Positions 12,001-17,769 of a stretch of DNA of 64,000 bases are shown piece by piece. How positions within the stretch are numbered: position 1 is the stretch's first letter; each line of letters starts with the position of its first letter. The stretch covers positions 43,680-107,679 of the forward strand of contig JAUTCN010000006.1 of NCBI GenBank assembly GCA_030673965.1, written 5' to 3'. The DNA comes from Fusobacterium sp. JB019. Lineage in GTDB: Bacteria > Fusobacteriota > Fusobacteriia > Fusobacteriales > Fusobacteriaceae. The notes beneath the pieces were generated by a model. The model was not told the DNA's origin. It saw nothing but the letters and a program-made list of their open reading frames with translations, and made no database searches. Made by a program: the position numbers and the translations under genes.

Positions 12001-14788
12001 TATAATTGATGGAGAAAATAAAAAGATTAAATTTGTTATTCATGAAATTGAAAAATCAAATTTTGCAGTTATTTCATTTAAAGTTAAGATAAAAGATAAA
12101 TTACCAGAAGATACAGTTTTCCCTAAGGAGTTACCAAATGAAGCAGGAATTACAAATGGTAATATAAGTGGAAAACAAGAACTAAGTCCAGCAACAGAAG
12201 GGCCAGTACTAGATTCTGTGCTTAAAAAATCAAAAACATCTAAAACTTTAAATGGTGATAGAAAAATTCAATTAAATGAAGAAATAACTTATGAAATCAA
12301 AGTTGAAAATTTATCAGCGTCTCCTGTAAAAGATATAGTTATTGAAGATTCTTTAGCTGAAATCTTAAAATTCTCAACAATAAAATCAATAACTTATAAT
12401 GAAGCTGATATTTTAAGTTTCTTCTCAACTGAAGATAAAAAATTAAATTATACAATAACTACTTTACCTGAAAAAAGCATAGGAATTATTCAAATAAAAG
12501 TAATTAGTAACTCAGAAATACCAGATGAAGTAGATGAAAACAAAATTGTATATAATACAGCCTTTATAAGAAACGATGGAATAAAAGAGAATAGTTCTAG
12601 AAGAGATGAAGGATTAATATTTGATACTAGTACAACAGTATTGAAAGCATGTGAAGATGAAAATATTAATAAAAAAGCTGAATCAGGAGAAATATTAACA
12701 TATAACTTAGAACTTTATAACCCATCTGTTAACCCTAAAAATTCTTTAGAACTTATAGATGATTTAAAAACTAAAATGGAAAATAAATCAGGAGATATTA
12801 AAGATATTTCATTATTTGAAGTTTGTGATTTTGTAGAAAATTCAATAGAACTAGTAAAAGATAAAGCTGATAGTTTTAGTGATGGGAATCTAGTTTATGA
12901 TAAGAAAAATCAAAGAATAATAGGAAATATTAAAATTAAAGGTAAAACTAAAGTTAATGTTAAATTTAAAGTAAAAGTGAAAATGCCTATTCCAGACGGA
13001 ATAGATGTAGGGGATTTTATTAAAAACTCAGCTACAATAAATGATAATGGAATAATAAATAAAAGTGAAACAAAGATACCTATTGATTATGAAATTATTA
13101 TTAAATTCAAATCACATGATTATACAGGTGATAATATAGCTGAAACTGGTGAAGAAATAACATATACTACAACTATAATAAATCCATATAATAGGGATGT
13201 AAAAGTAGATATTGAAGATCTTTTAAATCAACAAGAAAATCATAATATTTCCCTTATGAATGATATAACTTATTTTTCTAAATATATTGATAATTCTTTA
13301 ACTGTAACAGGAACAACAGATTATAATACAAAAGTTGAAGAGGATGAAAATAAAAAAATAGGAATATCAGGAACATTCCAAGTTCCACCTATGGGATCAG
13401 AAGAAAAAAAAGTAGAGATTGAATTTAAAATAAAAATAAATGAAGATCTACCAGAAGATTTAGAAGAAGCTATTGATAAACTAGTAAACAATAGTAATTT
13501 AAAAGAAGAAGGAGTTCCTATTGAAAATAAAATTAAAGCAAAAGAAGAAAGGAATACTCCAGTAGCATTAAATAGATTAACTAGTTTTGATGGAAAAATT
13601 ATTCCAGATCAAGAGCCACCTTTATTACAAGCTATGATAAGAGATAAGGTTATAAAAATATCTAAGAAAGCTAATAAAGATAAGGCAAGTGTTGGAGATT
13701 TGATAGCCTATGAACTTGAAGTAGAAAATCAAAGGGAAAGAGGAAATGTTCCAAAAATCTATATTGAGGATAAACTTCCATCAGGATTCAGATATGTTAA
13801 GGGAAGTGCGAGAATATATAGAAAAGACAGTACAGGAAAATATGAAAAAGCAACAATTGATCCTACACTTAAGGGAAGAAAAATGGAATTTTTCATTAGA
13901 AAATTAATGGAAAAAGAAAATTTAAAAATAACATATTTACTTAGAGTAGGAGTTGGTGTATCACCAAATATGTATGAGAATATAGCAGTTGTTAAAAATG
14001 ATCATAAACCAGATAGGGAGGAAATTTCAAATACTGCAAGAGCAGTTGTAGAAGTTTTACTAGATAGATTATTTGATATGTCAACAGTTATAGGAAAAGT
14101 CTTCCATGACAGAGACGGAGATGGATGGCAAGATGATGCAACTTTATATGATTTAAAAATAAAAACTATTACAAATAAAGAAAACTATATTAATTTAGAT
14201 GAGTTCACTATTAAAGATAATGAAAAAGATACTTGGGAAAAATTAGAAAGTAAAAAAGGAAAAATAGGAAACTTACAAGGAAGAACAAGAAGAATAAATA
14301 AAGTTCCTAGAATAACTTTAAGAAGAGAAATAAAAGATCCAAGTAAAATTTCTAATCTTGAGATAAGTTCTCAAAATAGTTTGATAATTAATCTTAATTC
14401 GCATAAGAAAATAGAAGAAATTAAGAAGGGAGTTTTTGCAAGGGGAGAATCAGGAGGAAAATTAAAGGTTAATAGAAAAATAATAAGAAAAGAAAATAAA
14501 TATTATGAAGAAATTAATCTATATAATTTAGGAATCTATGAGGAAGGAATACCAGGAGTAAAAATTTCAACTGTAAGTGGGTTAGTAGTAACAACAGATA
14601 AATATGGAAGATACCATATTGAAAATATTCCACTAGAAAGTATAAGAGGAAACAACTATATATTAAAAGTTGATCCAATAACTTTACCAAGAGGAAGCAA
14701 GTTTACAACTAAAAATCCATTATTAAGAAGAATAAATCATGTAATGACTAAATTTAACTTTGGAGTAAAATACAAAGAAGATAAATAA
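2..14788 (+). CDS. Giant GEVED/DUF11 repeat surface protein, 5'-truncated
   Basis: The frame is open from the window edge. The first ATG (position 5) has no visible ribosome binding site or signal peptide and falls inside a GEVED-type module, so the true start lies upstream. At least 4,927 residues are encoded. Eleven GEVED motifs (variants GEVEDY, GEVEEY, GETEDY, GEIEDY) sit at residues 218, 620, 962, 1349, 1738, 2085, 2409, 2755, 3082, 3412 and 3744. In most modules the order is RDYG, RHY, an N/D-D-G-V turn, a 'GY(V/I)S.WL' strand, 'LRIRYA', then GEVEDY. This matches the layout of GEVED-domain proteins of other bacteria. About six DUF11-like immunoglobulin folds follow (residues about 3770-4690), then an Asp-rich DRDGDGW loop (residues 4702-4708) and a carboxypeptidase-regulatory/SdrD-B-like domain at the extreme C-terminus. 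A terminator follows directly. The likely role is an exported adhesin or surface stalk. No LPXTG, autotransporter barrel or OmpA domain is seen. Confidence 0.85.
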   Translation, partial: EMNGKVYYPEFKVDFENASSTHTWNPYDFYNRKYGSHAYMIRNEAITNYSNLGEIINPETRNYQVTWSSTPNNSADDDTFIKSDGGIDIPKNSSNKLYLYNDANNKFHYMATEDGYVTFWLWHRTGWSGNYPWVDEHLLDKYQKYNGPYGEYTKISTPIKVNKGENVIDLYVKNLWYENDYNDYDHQNLGTSYGVLRVKYALEADDPGLAKPIDFLSTGEVEDYKIASFAIPFTIDNIEIDDLGLENEETDAISEDNYDAKNGTLSYKEYYDYVLTLTNTSTANQVIKFRHINGDETVNGEKIKYRKIFSKGSETNKAAIESSNISNSQATFKVEATTDGDGIITVYNIAPGEQIKIRYKGKIINEAQTNYNEEGSSTLTRYKKYEWYGKDEFWTNRRKIYLNKLPDQEKVVDSREYLLVGAGSDGNKGDNLTARDYGSGEVAIDGKIPDIYGEVRHYRATDPNAKAATIDQILHIGNEINFENEIRDVSLKSDEFDGVTFDHEKDEDGSNVLYSGIKNGINVNVSHDGYISFFLNKSEGYIYNDNRTGSWANDDILPVSPYRDSEIPDSEFISEPIKVTKGDNHLVIKVFDIPETIKILRVRYAAHKEDITTPLGIARSGEVEDLPIKVIPLETGFKSAEDLGVKTSLKDERLGIKDGSFLYKELYETTFTIKNDSIYDMEDAKVILKSNISQVYKDNLVENVENGIIYYEVYDATGQNKLSSSDGTGDLEKVLSINVTKLLDGYENKIIIPKLYKQEVVTIKMKMLITDEDKETWKLKNKLEVNGEVQGTQVLPYMYRDYGGGNLEGNRNPDNEVLHYYLKDNGNKIRLGVTSDSEETPYNDALNKSNDPDDDGVEIFVKDSEKIIFNNLFNELKLYPSHKGYVSFWINNDDRNWDNATQLKVIDSEFNESDILEVTPNSKYEYIAKVKAPDLINQNKYLRVRYALDKEDVQDNSTSARSGEVEEYLVKLISGIKAQFEYIEDFGVEVETVSGKKMVIGKNDRNLIPEERFLHRIRIENLTDLEQRNIKIKYETKIADILLGDLENNPIKIYSKNSDGTETEVTEDVEREITDNEGLEINQPKSLRIRSLESLDENKDYEITLGKIKPRETIYLEFYAKVVKEDEVNWALVDRVYVDGILNSTAEYQMSRDYGSGYIEGNRDLTEEARHYISKIRDSSKEVPIGLGEYPNQKTDVLDQDLEIKDRVDNGILFERDSLDGRKVLYSNLKNKVEIAPTFPGFVTIWLNNSTTADSKSEWDIEKDIVNAKLEESMESYQKVNEVQGQYNFPNESGEIIKTGTDTDNLFIQLPSFEGEEKVLRIRYSIDKKDTIISSTKKGILSPLYTARTGEVEDYRVKMISGIRAKLVSMVDRGVKPEDAPETTKTMTSEEKIANENELDKVRVGIQDGNVSLGEVVDTVLEVKNLTPLEQNGFTDGTKNSIKIRINNGYLDTGNNFIKITSDLQGEVIINGEKGEDDHRVSIEERTDIDTPSGCKDYEILIDKILAHETLNIYLRQHITEEFKENDGNNWIIKNKLLFVQTDSLGNVIVQPTEETQKTMPMKRDYASSLNALDYRSEVRNYGTKVGPYTTGTDSREYMKLGSSYTMEENPTNEISSDDGVSFKNEDGKNILYYGFINQLSLDINNNGYVSVAISEDGNTWKESDKLQITNNEEEALNLTESSDSYNTKVTYDSSSSDVQKVFLKLPAKYYLGQERRFRIRYALNNSNIEDMLAPCFSGETEDYNVKIVPGLKVDLLEEFEDEGLLLEDGVTRVGAGDGNLSPIEDVIRKINVTNKTAAEQHDVKINYYTDICEVDKTYFKVLDSKTKAELSRTVNIIEDTSYTGNGKKYILTLDKILGESNKNNTEENSLGEQVQIQIRENIKAEALTGGDPKAEKKWNVTDKVSFVVEYDKTNTSYTTSGIQDESSIEMVRDYGNNLLNSNPKNEFTGARHYLALTEGIKLGDSIDYENAPTNELLEDNGVIFLNDSIYNNLANRVELKNPLPYKGYISVWLSNDGTDNDYVKEIIKQVEYPANTTELILNIPQESPYLPNTPGIVNSGYKYLRIRYALHKDDIETPYEFARTGEVEDYKLKVIRGLDIKFDNSGEYQLDGKYKPKDIGFNTDENEINVPGRDDGYIGYKEYIKHKIKITNPVDYVQINKEFRFETNVGTYVEGSLVSSKEGVTFENGIMKIAQIDSNETIYVEFKEQITSEPEDWNLVDKIFVDEEDPTKEELINDRVYSYEFKRDYGNALINDKTDKDVRHYLSKYDDGSGKKFIQIKALDTDPDINYEKSPTDKKVEDTGVDFIENLEKEKILRNNFVNKVEVNVSHDGYVGASLTIDDSRNTLENVLVDNETDKNILSAVKVTKGKNIIYIKTPDIPNTDQILRVRYGLNEEDVILENKIGTTGEIEDYEVRVVSGLATRFIDSFNKTDSDNEEIESKISEGKLLHDLGIDIDSKGTMAGVNDKNLTIGEKNIKVIEIKNLTSLSQEEPVEIILKNNIETINTNSDHIKLFSKAKDGEIKVEKYPSENLEIVPLAIKNSYSIRIKKIDKSETFYIKLIGTVESEPVATYEKEKKWKALSSLTLESNVVDTIEYNMERDYASILKEGEVSFKGNRYYSVKLNDKQVQLGTNFDNEEEVNDELLENDGLTLRKDIEDENTLVLYNNFDNAIPVTASHNGYLKLWTSKLDENTWTPILDKLDIDLFNVVQGEKEIIVRVGDILAKGEDQNRILRAGYSLTENNILPIGYNQAGEVEDYKIKLVSGFKAEFGELEDLGVPIDNFDGEKIGPNDENISLGEYVKQKVIITNLSKLPQENKKIRIKVNVGEIYLDGLESDNLKWIEPKNKIDSIIKVPTSIEPGYNEYEVNVHEIDGNETLELTYFMKITKESIEWKEWKLREKICDFTTDLELANLEKDMLRDYGENFIGSYDEYSGVRHYTTKGINKAYLGETVEEGTNDGVILKTKVVGDSKINILHNNFTNKITIKPNHEGYISLWLSEDSDVKSNWNTSTSLNIRKITDEVPSEKEAYVLKVTEKDQDIIFDIKDYIKEKAPLNRILRIRYATNKEDVEKPIGVAKTGEVEDYKIQINSGFSATFEKESTTLGKYAPKDLGVHINGVIYGANDENFVPGEIIEHRIKIVNNNDYVQKNKEIILNSNLCKYGGEEFTFESVDASDNNISKIEDIVDTSLPSTYNTKITIGKIEGNSSIILKVKFKVIGEDLTEDGKFKLQDRIIYEGYIPKFLEEDIQSERSYVGLMLRDYGENIGNEVESDENIRHYITKDFYLGEKVAEEENNTTSSDNDGVIFTKDKLGKENIIYNGLTNEINIKFNEDPKMITEGYISIYLDEAKNNDWSNAKLLIDKQLVTKDVNVVKLEIPDYMKDGNFEDKKLRIRFAGDKEDLSKDYSVTGEIEDYQLKLVSGLDVKFGEKAETSYVLNDLGHISNDGVSIGENDGNVCPTEIVEHTITIENKTNVPQENKRVYFESNIGEILLDEKITLVTPEENGSITSIEKEDGTRKYKINILKIKENSFITLKFKEEIKEENQDDYKLKEKVSVDNTLRDESILDMERDYSNGELTETNKSLHYRAGKIDETRENLYYLGDKYDIEDDYDSSDDADGIVEVNGEPLNEGDPIIFTMGIDNTIKVKHSQSGYITLWLTSANASSSYNWKDSTPLLGLERTFRVEGSGITEITISKYAFIEDSVISKSLPELTPLDTRILRIRYAGDEDDITKPDAYARSGETEEYKVNMKNITGTKTSITQDGDDIVEPGERVTYTFNFKNNSSKSTNVILNDDFTRALSPNGRRIADIDENSLEIITGKAYVSSSIEKDKLILKATNLPSEETIEAKIDIVIRNPLPLLTKDGSKLENSMELIENGVSIKVEDEEPPVLKKGKVELKSIKEFTAYRNDEKIEENENGRVFVLPGDIVQYTIKISNDNKDINAWSTEFEDDISDILNYSEFIAGSLEVKDKDKKDIKLYVDNINRKEIDKENVSPIIDGENKKIKFVIHEIEKSNFAVISFKVKIKDKLPEDTVFPKELPNEAGITNGNISGKQELSPATEGPVLDSVLKKSKTSKTLNGDRKIQLNEEITYEIKVENLSASPVKDIVIEDSLAEILKFSTIKSITYNEADILSFFSTEDKKLNYTITTLPEKSIGIIQIKVISNSEIPDEVDENKIVYNTAFIRNDGIKENSSRRDEGLIFDTSTTVLKACEDENINKKAESGEILTYNLELYNPSVNPKNSLELIDDLKTKMENKSGDIKDISLFEVCDFVENSIELVKDKADSFSDGNLVYDKKNQRIIGNIKIKGKTKVNVKFKVKVKMPIPDGIDVGDFIKNSATINDNGIINKSETKIPIDYEIIIKFKSHDYTGDNIAETGEEITYTTTIINPYNRDVKVDIEDLLNQQENHNISLMNDITYFSKYIDNSLTVTGTTDYNTKVEEDENKKIGISGTFQVPPMGSEEKKVEIEFKIKINEDLPEDLEEAIDKLVNNSNLKEEGVPIENKIKAKEERNTPVALNRLTSFDGKIIPDQEPPLLQAMIRDKVIKISKKANKDKASVGDLIAYELEVENQRERGNVPKIYIEDKLPSGFRYVKGSARIYRKDSTGKYEKATIDPTLKGRKMEFFIRKLMEKENLKITYLLRVGVGVSPNMYENIAVVKNDHKPDREEISNTARAVVEVLLDRLFDMSTVIGKVFHDRDGDGWQDDATLYDLKIKTITNKENYINLDEFTIKDNEKDTWEKLESKKGKIGNLQGRTRRINKVPRITLRREIKDPSKISNLEISSQNSLIINLNSHKKIEEIKKGVFARGESGGKLKVNRKIIRKENKYYEEINLYNLGIYEEGIPGVKISTVSGLVVTTDKYGRYHIENIPLESIRGNNYILKVDPITLPRGSKFTTKNPLLRRINHVMTKFNFGVKYKEDK
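656..11251 (+). repeat. Array of 11 GEVED protein modules
   Basis: This is the in-frame module array inside the giant protein. GEVED motif codons start at 656, 1862, 2888, 4049, 5216, 6257, 7229, 8267, 9248, 10238 and 11234. Spacing is 324-402 residues; the first four intervals vary (342-402) and the last four are more even (327-346). Ten RDY(G/A/S) motifs alternate with the GEVED motifs. The copies are clearly homologous but diverged at both protein and DNA level, so this is an old domain array, not a recent tandem DNA duplication. Confidence 0.85.
11267..14063 (+). repeat. Array of about six DUF11-like modules
   Basis: After the last GEVED motif the protein switches to modules with the DUF11 signature 'PG(E/D).(V/I).Y......N', for example VEPGERVTYTF, VLPGDIVQYTI, AETGEEITYTT and ASVGDLIAYEL. 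They lie near residues 3770, 3926, 4088, 4225, 4379 and 4561, about 140-180 residues apart. The sixth has the fullest DUF11 form, with IEDKLPSGFRYVKGSA. DUF11 modules are known as stalk-like Ig domains in large bacterial surface proteins. Confidence 0.75.
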
Positions 14789-14796
14789 AATAATAG

Positions 14797-14836
14797 TAGC
14801 TCTAGTTTGGTTAATTTCAAATTAGAGCTATTTTTA
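14797..14836 (+). terminator. Rho-independent terminator of the giant surface gene
   Basis: The 13-bp stem tagctctagtttg / caaattagagcta has one G:U pair and an 8-base loop, followed by five T. It begins 8 bases after the TAA of the giant gene and separates it from the next transcription unit. Confidence 0.85.
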
Positions 14837-14891
14837 TATAAAAATTAAGAAAAAAATAAGAAAATAGAAAGAAAGTTGAAATAAATTTCCT

Positions 14892-14914
14892 GTATAATTT
14901 TATAAAAATTATAC
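14892..14914 (+). promoter_or_regulatory. Perfect palindrome over a TATAAT box (possible operator/promoter)
   Basis: A 10-bp perfect inverted repeat with a 3-base centre (GTATAATTTT-ATA-AAAATTATAC) covers a TATAAT at 14893-14898. It ends just before the ribosome binding site AAGAGG of the DUF535 gene. No good -35 lies 16-18 bases upstream; TTGAAA at 14876 is only 11 bases away. The symmetry suggests a repressor site on the -10 region. AT-rich DNA makes chance palindromes more likely, so the call is tentative. Confidence 0.4.
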
Positions 14915-14927
14915 AAGAGGTAAAAAA

Positions 14928-15833
14928 ATGATAAAAGAAATTGATTTAAGTTTAGAAATTTTAAAAAGAGGAGAATTAAAGGCACAATTAAATAATAAGA
15001 AAAAAAGATTAAAATATTTATTAAGAGGGATACTTACTTTTCCATATACTTATAAATTGAATAATTTTATAGTTAATCATAATTATTTAAGAAAGAAAAT
15101 ATATGATTATCCAATATTAATAAGTAAAATTCATAGGCCTTATTTGTATTTGAATTCGGATATTTCTATGAAAGTTAAAGGGATAATAAATACATATAAA
15201 CTAATAGATGAAAATTTATCTCTTGGCTTACAAGAAGAACTATATACAAAGGGATATATAAATATAGGAGAAATAGAAGGAAAAGATGGAAGAAAATATA
15301 TAGTTAGATTTAATGTTTATACCAGCTTTGATAAGGAAGGAGAGGTAAGTATTACAATATTTTCTCCAGATAAAATAAAACTAGGAACTATTACTTTTAG
15401 TATCTTAAATATAAAGAATAAGAATATAATTTTTATAGGGGGAATGCAAGGAGCAAAAAGAGATATAGATAAAGAAGTTATAAAAGAAAATAGTAAAAAT
15501 TTATATGGTATTTTCCCTAAAAAACTATTGGTTGAAAGTTTATATTTTCTAGATAAAAGTTTAGGCTTTAATTTTGATAAATATGCAGTTGGGAATGGGA
15601 GTCATGTTTATAAAGCTAGAAGGTATAATAGAAAAAGAGTTATTTTAGCTAACTATGATGGATTCTGGGAATCTTTAGAAAGTAAAAGAGAAGGAGAAAT
15701 TTGGAAATTGCCAGATGCGATACATAGAAAAAAAATAGAGGATGTTCCTAGTAAAAAAAGAAATCAAGTAAGAAAAAAATATTTTCTTTTGCAAGAATTA
15801 GAAAAAAACATAAATAAAAAAATAAGAGAATAA
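14928..15833 (+). CDS. VirK/YbjX family protein (DUF535)
   Basis: This 301-residue protein matches the DUF535 (VirK/YbjX) family. Visible landmarks are 'KIHRPYLYL' near residue 66, 'GEVSITIFSPDKIKLGTITFSI', the 'IFIGGMQGAK' core, 'VGNGSHVYKARRYNRKR', 'YDGFWESL', and a basic C-terminus with 'KKRNQVRKKYFLL'. Its length is typical of the family. There is no signal peptide, so it is probably cytoplasmic or membrane-associated. VirK/YbjX proteins of enteric bacteria are linked to envelope and lipopolysaccharide homeostasis and antimicrobial-peptide resistance, but the biochemistry is unknown. The ATG follows AAGAGG at 7 bases. It stands alone between a terminator upstream and a shared terminator downstream, beside a heptosyltransferase, which fits an envelope role. 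Confidence 0.85.
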   Translation: MIKEIDLSLEILKRGELKAQLNNKKKRLKYLLRGILTFPYTYKLNNFIVNHNYLRKKIYDYPILISKIHRPYLYLNSDISMKVKGIINTYKLIDENLSLGLQEELYTKGYINIGEIEGKDGRKYIVRFNVYTSFDKEGEVSITIFSPDKIKLGTITFSILNIKNKNIIFIGGMQGAKRDIDKEVIKENSKNLYGIFPKKLLVESLYFLDKSLGFNFDKYAVGNGSHVYKARRYNRKRVILANYDGFWESLESKREGEIWKLPDAIHRKKIEDVPSKKRNQVRKKYFLLQELEKNINKKIRE

Positions 15834-15851
15834 TTTCTCTTATTTTTTTAC
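15821..15851. terminator. Bidirectional terminator between convergent genes
   Basis: A perfect 10-bp stem aataagagaa / ttctcttatt has a TAAT loop, with a T-run on the right (15843-15849) and an A-run on the left. It can therefore end transcription from both sides. The plus-strand gene's stop codon TAA is the loop itself, and the minus-strand gene ends inside the right arm, so both genes share one structure. Confidence 0.85.
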
Positions 15852-16868
15852 AAATTTATTATAAAGTTTAGTTACTTCATTTTCTATATATTCTGGAGTA
15901 ATTAACCTATAAATTTCATCTCTAGTCATATTTTCTTGAATTTTGAAATCTTGAGGTTCAACACCGCTATGTCTTTCGTTTTTGTTGGCTAGCCATTCTT
16001 TTTTTGATGATTCTGGAGAGAAAATAGCAAAACTAGGAATATCCAAAGCTTGTGCTAAATGTCTAGGACCACCCTCATTACCAAAAAATAAGTCACAGTT
16101 TGATAAAAGCATTGCAAGTTCTCTTATTGAAGAAGTTTCAATATTTGAAAATATATTTTTACTATTATTTAGTTTTCTATGAGTTTCCTTTGCAAAGTTT
16201 TTTTCAGCAGGTGAATAATAAAAGATAATTTGAATATTAAGTTTATCAATTAAATGACTTATTACCTGTATCATATTATCTATAGGGTAAACTTTTCTAG
16301 GGACTCTAGAATTTATTGCACAGGCAAAAATAGGTTTAGAGAAGTCAAGCCCAGCAGCAATCATTTTTTCTTTCATATATGATTTTTCTTTATCTGTTAC
16401 ACTAATACTATAACTAGAGTCATATTTAACATTAAAATCTCTTTCAAGAGGTTTTAACATAGCTAAGAACTTATCTACTTTATCCTTTGCATTTTTAGGT
16501 TCTTCTATCTTATCAGTATAAGTATAACCTCTATATTTTTTTAATCTACCAATCCTATATTTAGCCTTAAGAGAAAATAATGTAAAAAGTTCACTTTTTG
16601 GTGTAGACATAACATCGATAACAATATCATATTTTTTTCTAGTTATTTTAAAAACTTTGAATAAATATTTAAAAGGATTTTTTCGTTCCTCATTTGTAAT
16701 AGTTATAGAATTGTCAATATATTTGTGATGTTTAAATAAAGGAGATACATGTTCGTATAAAACATAATCTATTTTAGAATCTGGAAAAGTTTCCTTCAAA
16801 GAGTTACAAATGGCTGAAGCTAAAATAGAGTCTCCAATTTGCTTAAATCTAACGACTAAAATTTTCAT
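15840..16868 (-). CDS. Glycosyltransferase family 9 (ADP-heptose:LPS heptosyltransferase-like)
   Basis: This GT9 heptosyltransferase-family protein opens with 'MKILVVRFKQIGDSILAS', the N-terminal GT-B motif of WaaC/WaaF/WaaQ proteins. Its C-terminal half has 'CDLFFGNEGGPRHLAQAL', equivalent to the family's nucleotide-heptose-binding GG(P)xH region, followed by 'FAIFSPESS'. The second Met (16868) is chosen as start. AGGAG lies 7 bases before it but only 1 base before the upstream ATG at 16874. It is the only convincing minus-strand gene here. It diverges from the long glycan operon and converges on the DUF535 gene. Its role is transfer of an L-glycero-D-manno-heptose (or similar) residue to the inner core on the cytoplasmic face. 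The acceptor position cannot be read from the sequence. Confidence 0.85.
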   Translation of the reverse strand: MKILVVRFKQIGDSILASAICNSLKETFPDSKIDYVLYEHVSPLFKHHKYIDNSITITNEERKNPFKYLFKVFKITRKKYDIVIDVMSTPKSELFTLFSLKAKYRIGRLKKYRGYTYTDKIEEPKNAKDKVDKFLAMLKPLERDFNVKYDSSYSISVTDKEKSYMKEKMIAAGLDFSKPIFACAINSRVPRKVYPIDNMIQVISHLIDKLNIQIIFYYSPAEKNFAKETHRKLNNSKNIFSNIETSSIRELAMLLSNCDLFFGNEGGPRHLAQALDIPSFAIFSPESSKKEWLANKNERHSGVEPQDFKIQENMTRDEIYRLITPEYIENEVTKLYNKFVKK

Positions 16869-16945
16869 AAGCATTCTCCTAATAAAAAGTAATTAAAAAC
16901 ATTAACTATATAATAACATAAAAAAAATAAAAAGCTTAAAGTTTT

Positions 16946-17001
16946 TTGAAAAATATCATTAGAAGGATAAAATTTATTGAAAAATTATGATATAATATAA
17001 T
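16946..17001 (+). promoter_or_regulatory. Probable promoter of the 33-kb glycan operon
   Basis: In the divergent gap 16869-17033 there is TTGAAA (16946-16951), 16 bases, then TAAAAT (16968-16973). Two further TATAAT boxes at 16991 and 16996 have no well-spaced -35. A promoter for the minus-strand heptosyltransferase must also lie in this gap, but no clear box was found for it. Confidence 0.4.
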
Positions 17002-17033
17002 GAATTGCTAGAAATAATGGGGTGGAGATTTAA

Positions 17034-17768
17034 GTGAAAAAAATATTAAAAAGATTAAGAAGAGTTTTTTATTTTTTAATTAATAATTTTGAAGAAATTA
17101 AGATATTATTAAATGAAGAGGGGATAACTAATCTTAGGTTATACAAAACCATGGAATGGAGACATGAGGGAGTTTTTTATTTTTTAGGAAATTATGAAGG
17201 AAATAGAGTTTTTATAAAATATATGGACGATTATAATATTCCACAAAATGAATGGAATGCTTATAATCAGCTAAAAGAAAGTAAGAAATTTCAAGAAAAA
17301 TATTTTATAAAATATTTTTGTTATAAAAAGTTAGGAGATGCAGGGATAGTAGTTTCAGAATATGTTAAGGGAAAAACTTTAAAAGAAGTAAATGTTATAA
17401 CTAAAAAAACAAAAGAATATATAATAGATGAATTAAGTAGGGTTATAGATATATTACATGATGCTAAAATTATTCATAGGGACATTAATCCTTCTAATAT
17501 ATATTTTAAAAATGGAGATGCAAAAAAAGTAAAGATAATAGATTTTGCCTATAGTTTATCTACAGAAAGAGAAACAAAGTTGAAGGAAACTATAAAAGAT
17601 ACGAGGAAATTAAGAGGTCTAGATGAAGATTATATTGAAAAACCTTTTGTTTGGGATGACGTATTTGCAATGAAAAAAGTAATAGCTGAAAAATTTGGAA
17701 TTAGTTCTAAAAAAATAGAAGGAAAACAGGGAAAACTAGTGTATAAAGCAAAGATTAATAGGGGGTAA
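17034..17768 (+). CDS. Kinase-fold protein, probable LPS core sugar kinase (WaaP/InaA-like)
   Basis: This 244-residue protein has a protein-kinase fold. The catalytic loop is H148-R-D-I-N-P-S-N155 and the metal-binding D170-F-A replaces DFG. Upstream are a candidate ATP-anchoring lysine in 'NRVFIKYMDD' and a hinge-like 'GIVVSEYVKGKTLKEV'. Such small kinases in glycan loci usually phosphorylate heptose or Kdo of the lipopolysaccharide core (WaaP, InaA, KdkA relatives). A LicA-like choline kinase is a less likely alternative, although a cytidylyltransferase follows two genes later. The start is GTG with GGTGGAG 6 bases upstream. It is the first gene of the long operon. The next gene begins 1 base after its stop. 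Confidence 0.7.
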   Translation: MKKILKRLRRVFYFLINNFEEIKILLNEEGITNLRLYKTMEWRHEGVFYFLGNYEGNRVFIKYMDDYNIPQNEWNAYNQLKESKKFQEKYFIKYFCYKKLGDAGIVVSEYVKGKTLKEVNVITKKTKEYIIDELSRVIDILHDAKIIHRDINPSNIYFKNGDAKKVKIIDFAYSLSTERETKLKETIKDTRKLRGLDEDYIEKPFVWDDVFAMKKVIAEKFGISSKKIEGKQGKLVYKAKINRG

Positions 17769-17769
17769 A

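Noticed and set aside
16869..16874. First ATG of the minus-strand heptosyltransferase
   Set aside because: AGGAG is only 1 base away from it; the second ATG at 16868 has 7-base spacing and begins directly with the family's MKILVVRF motif.
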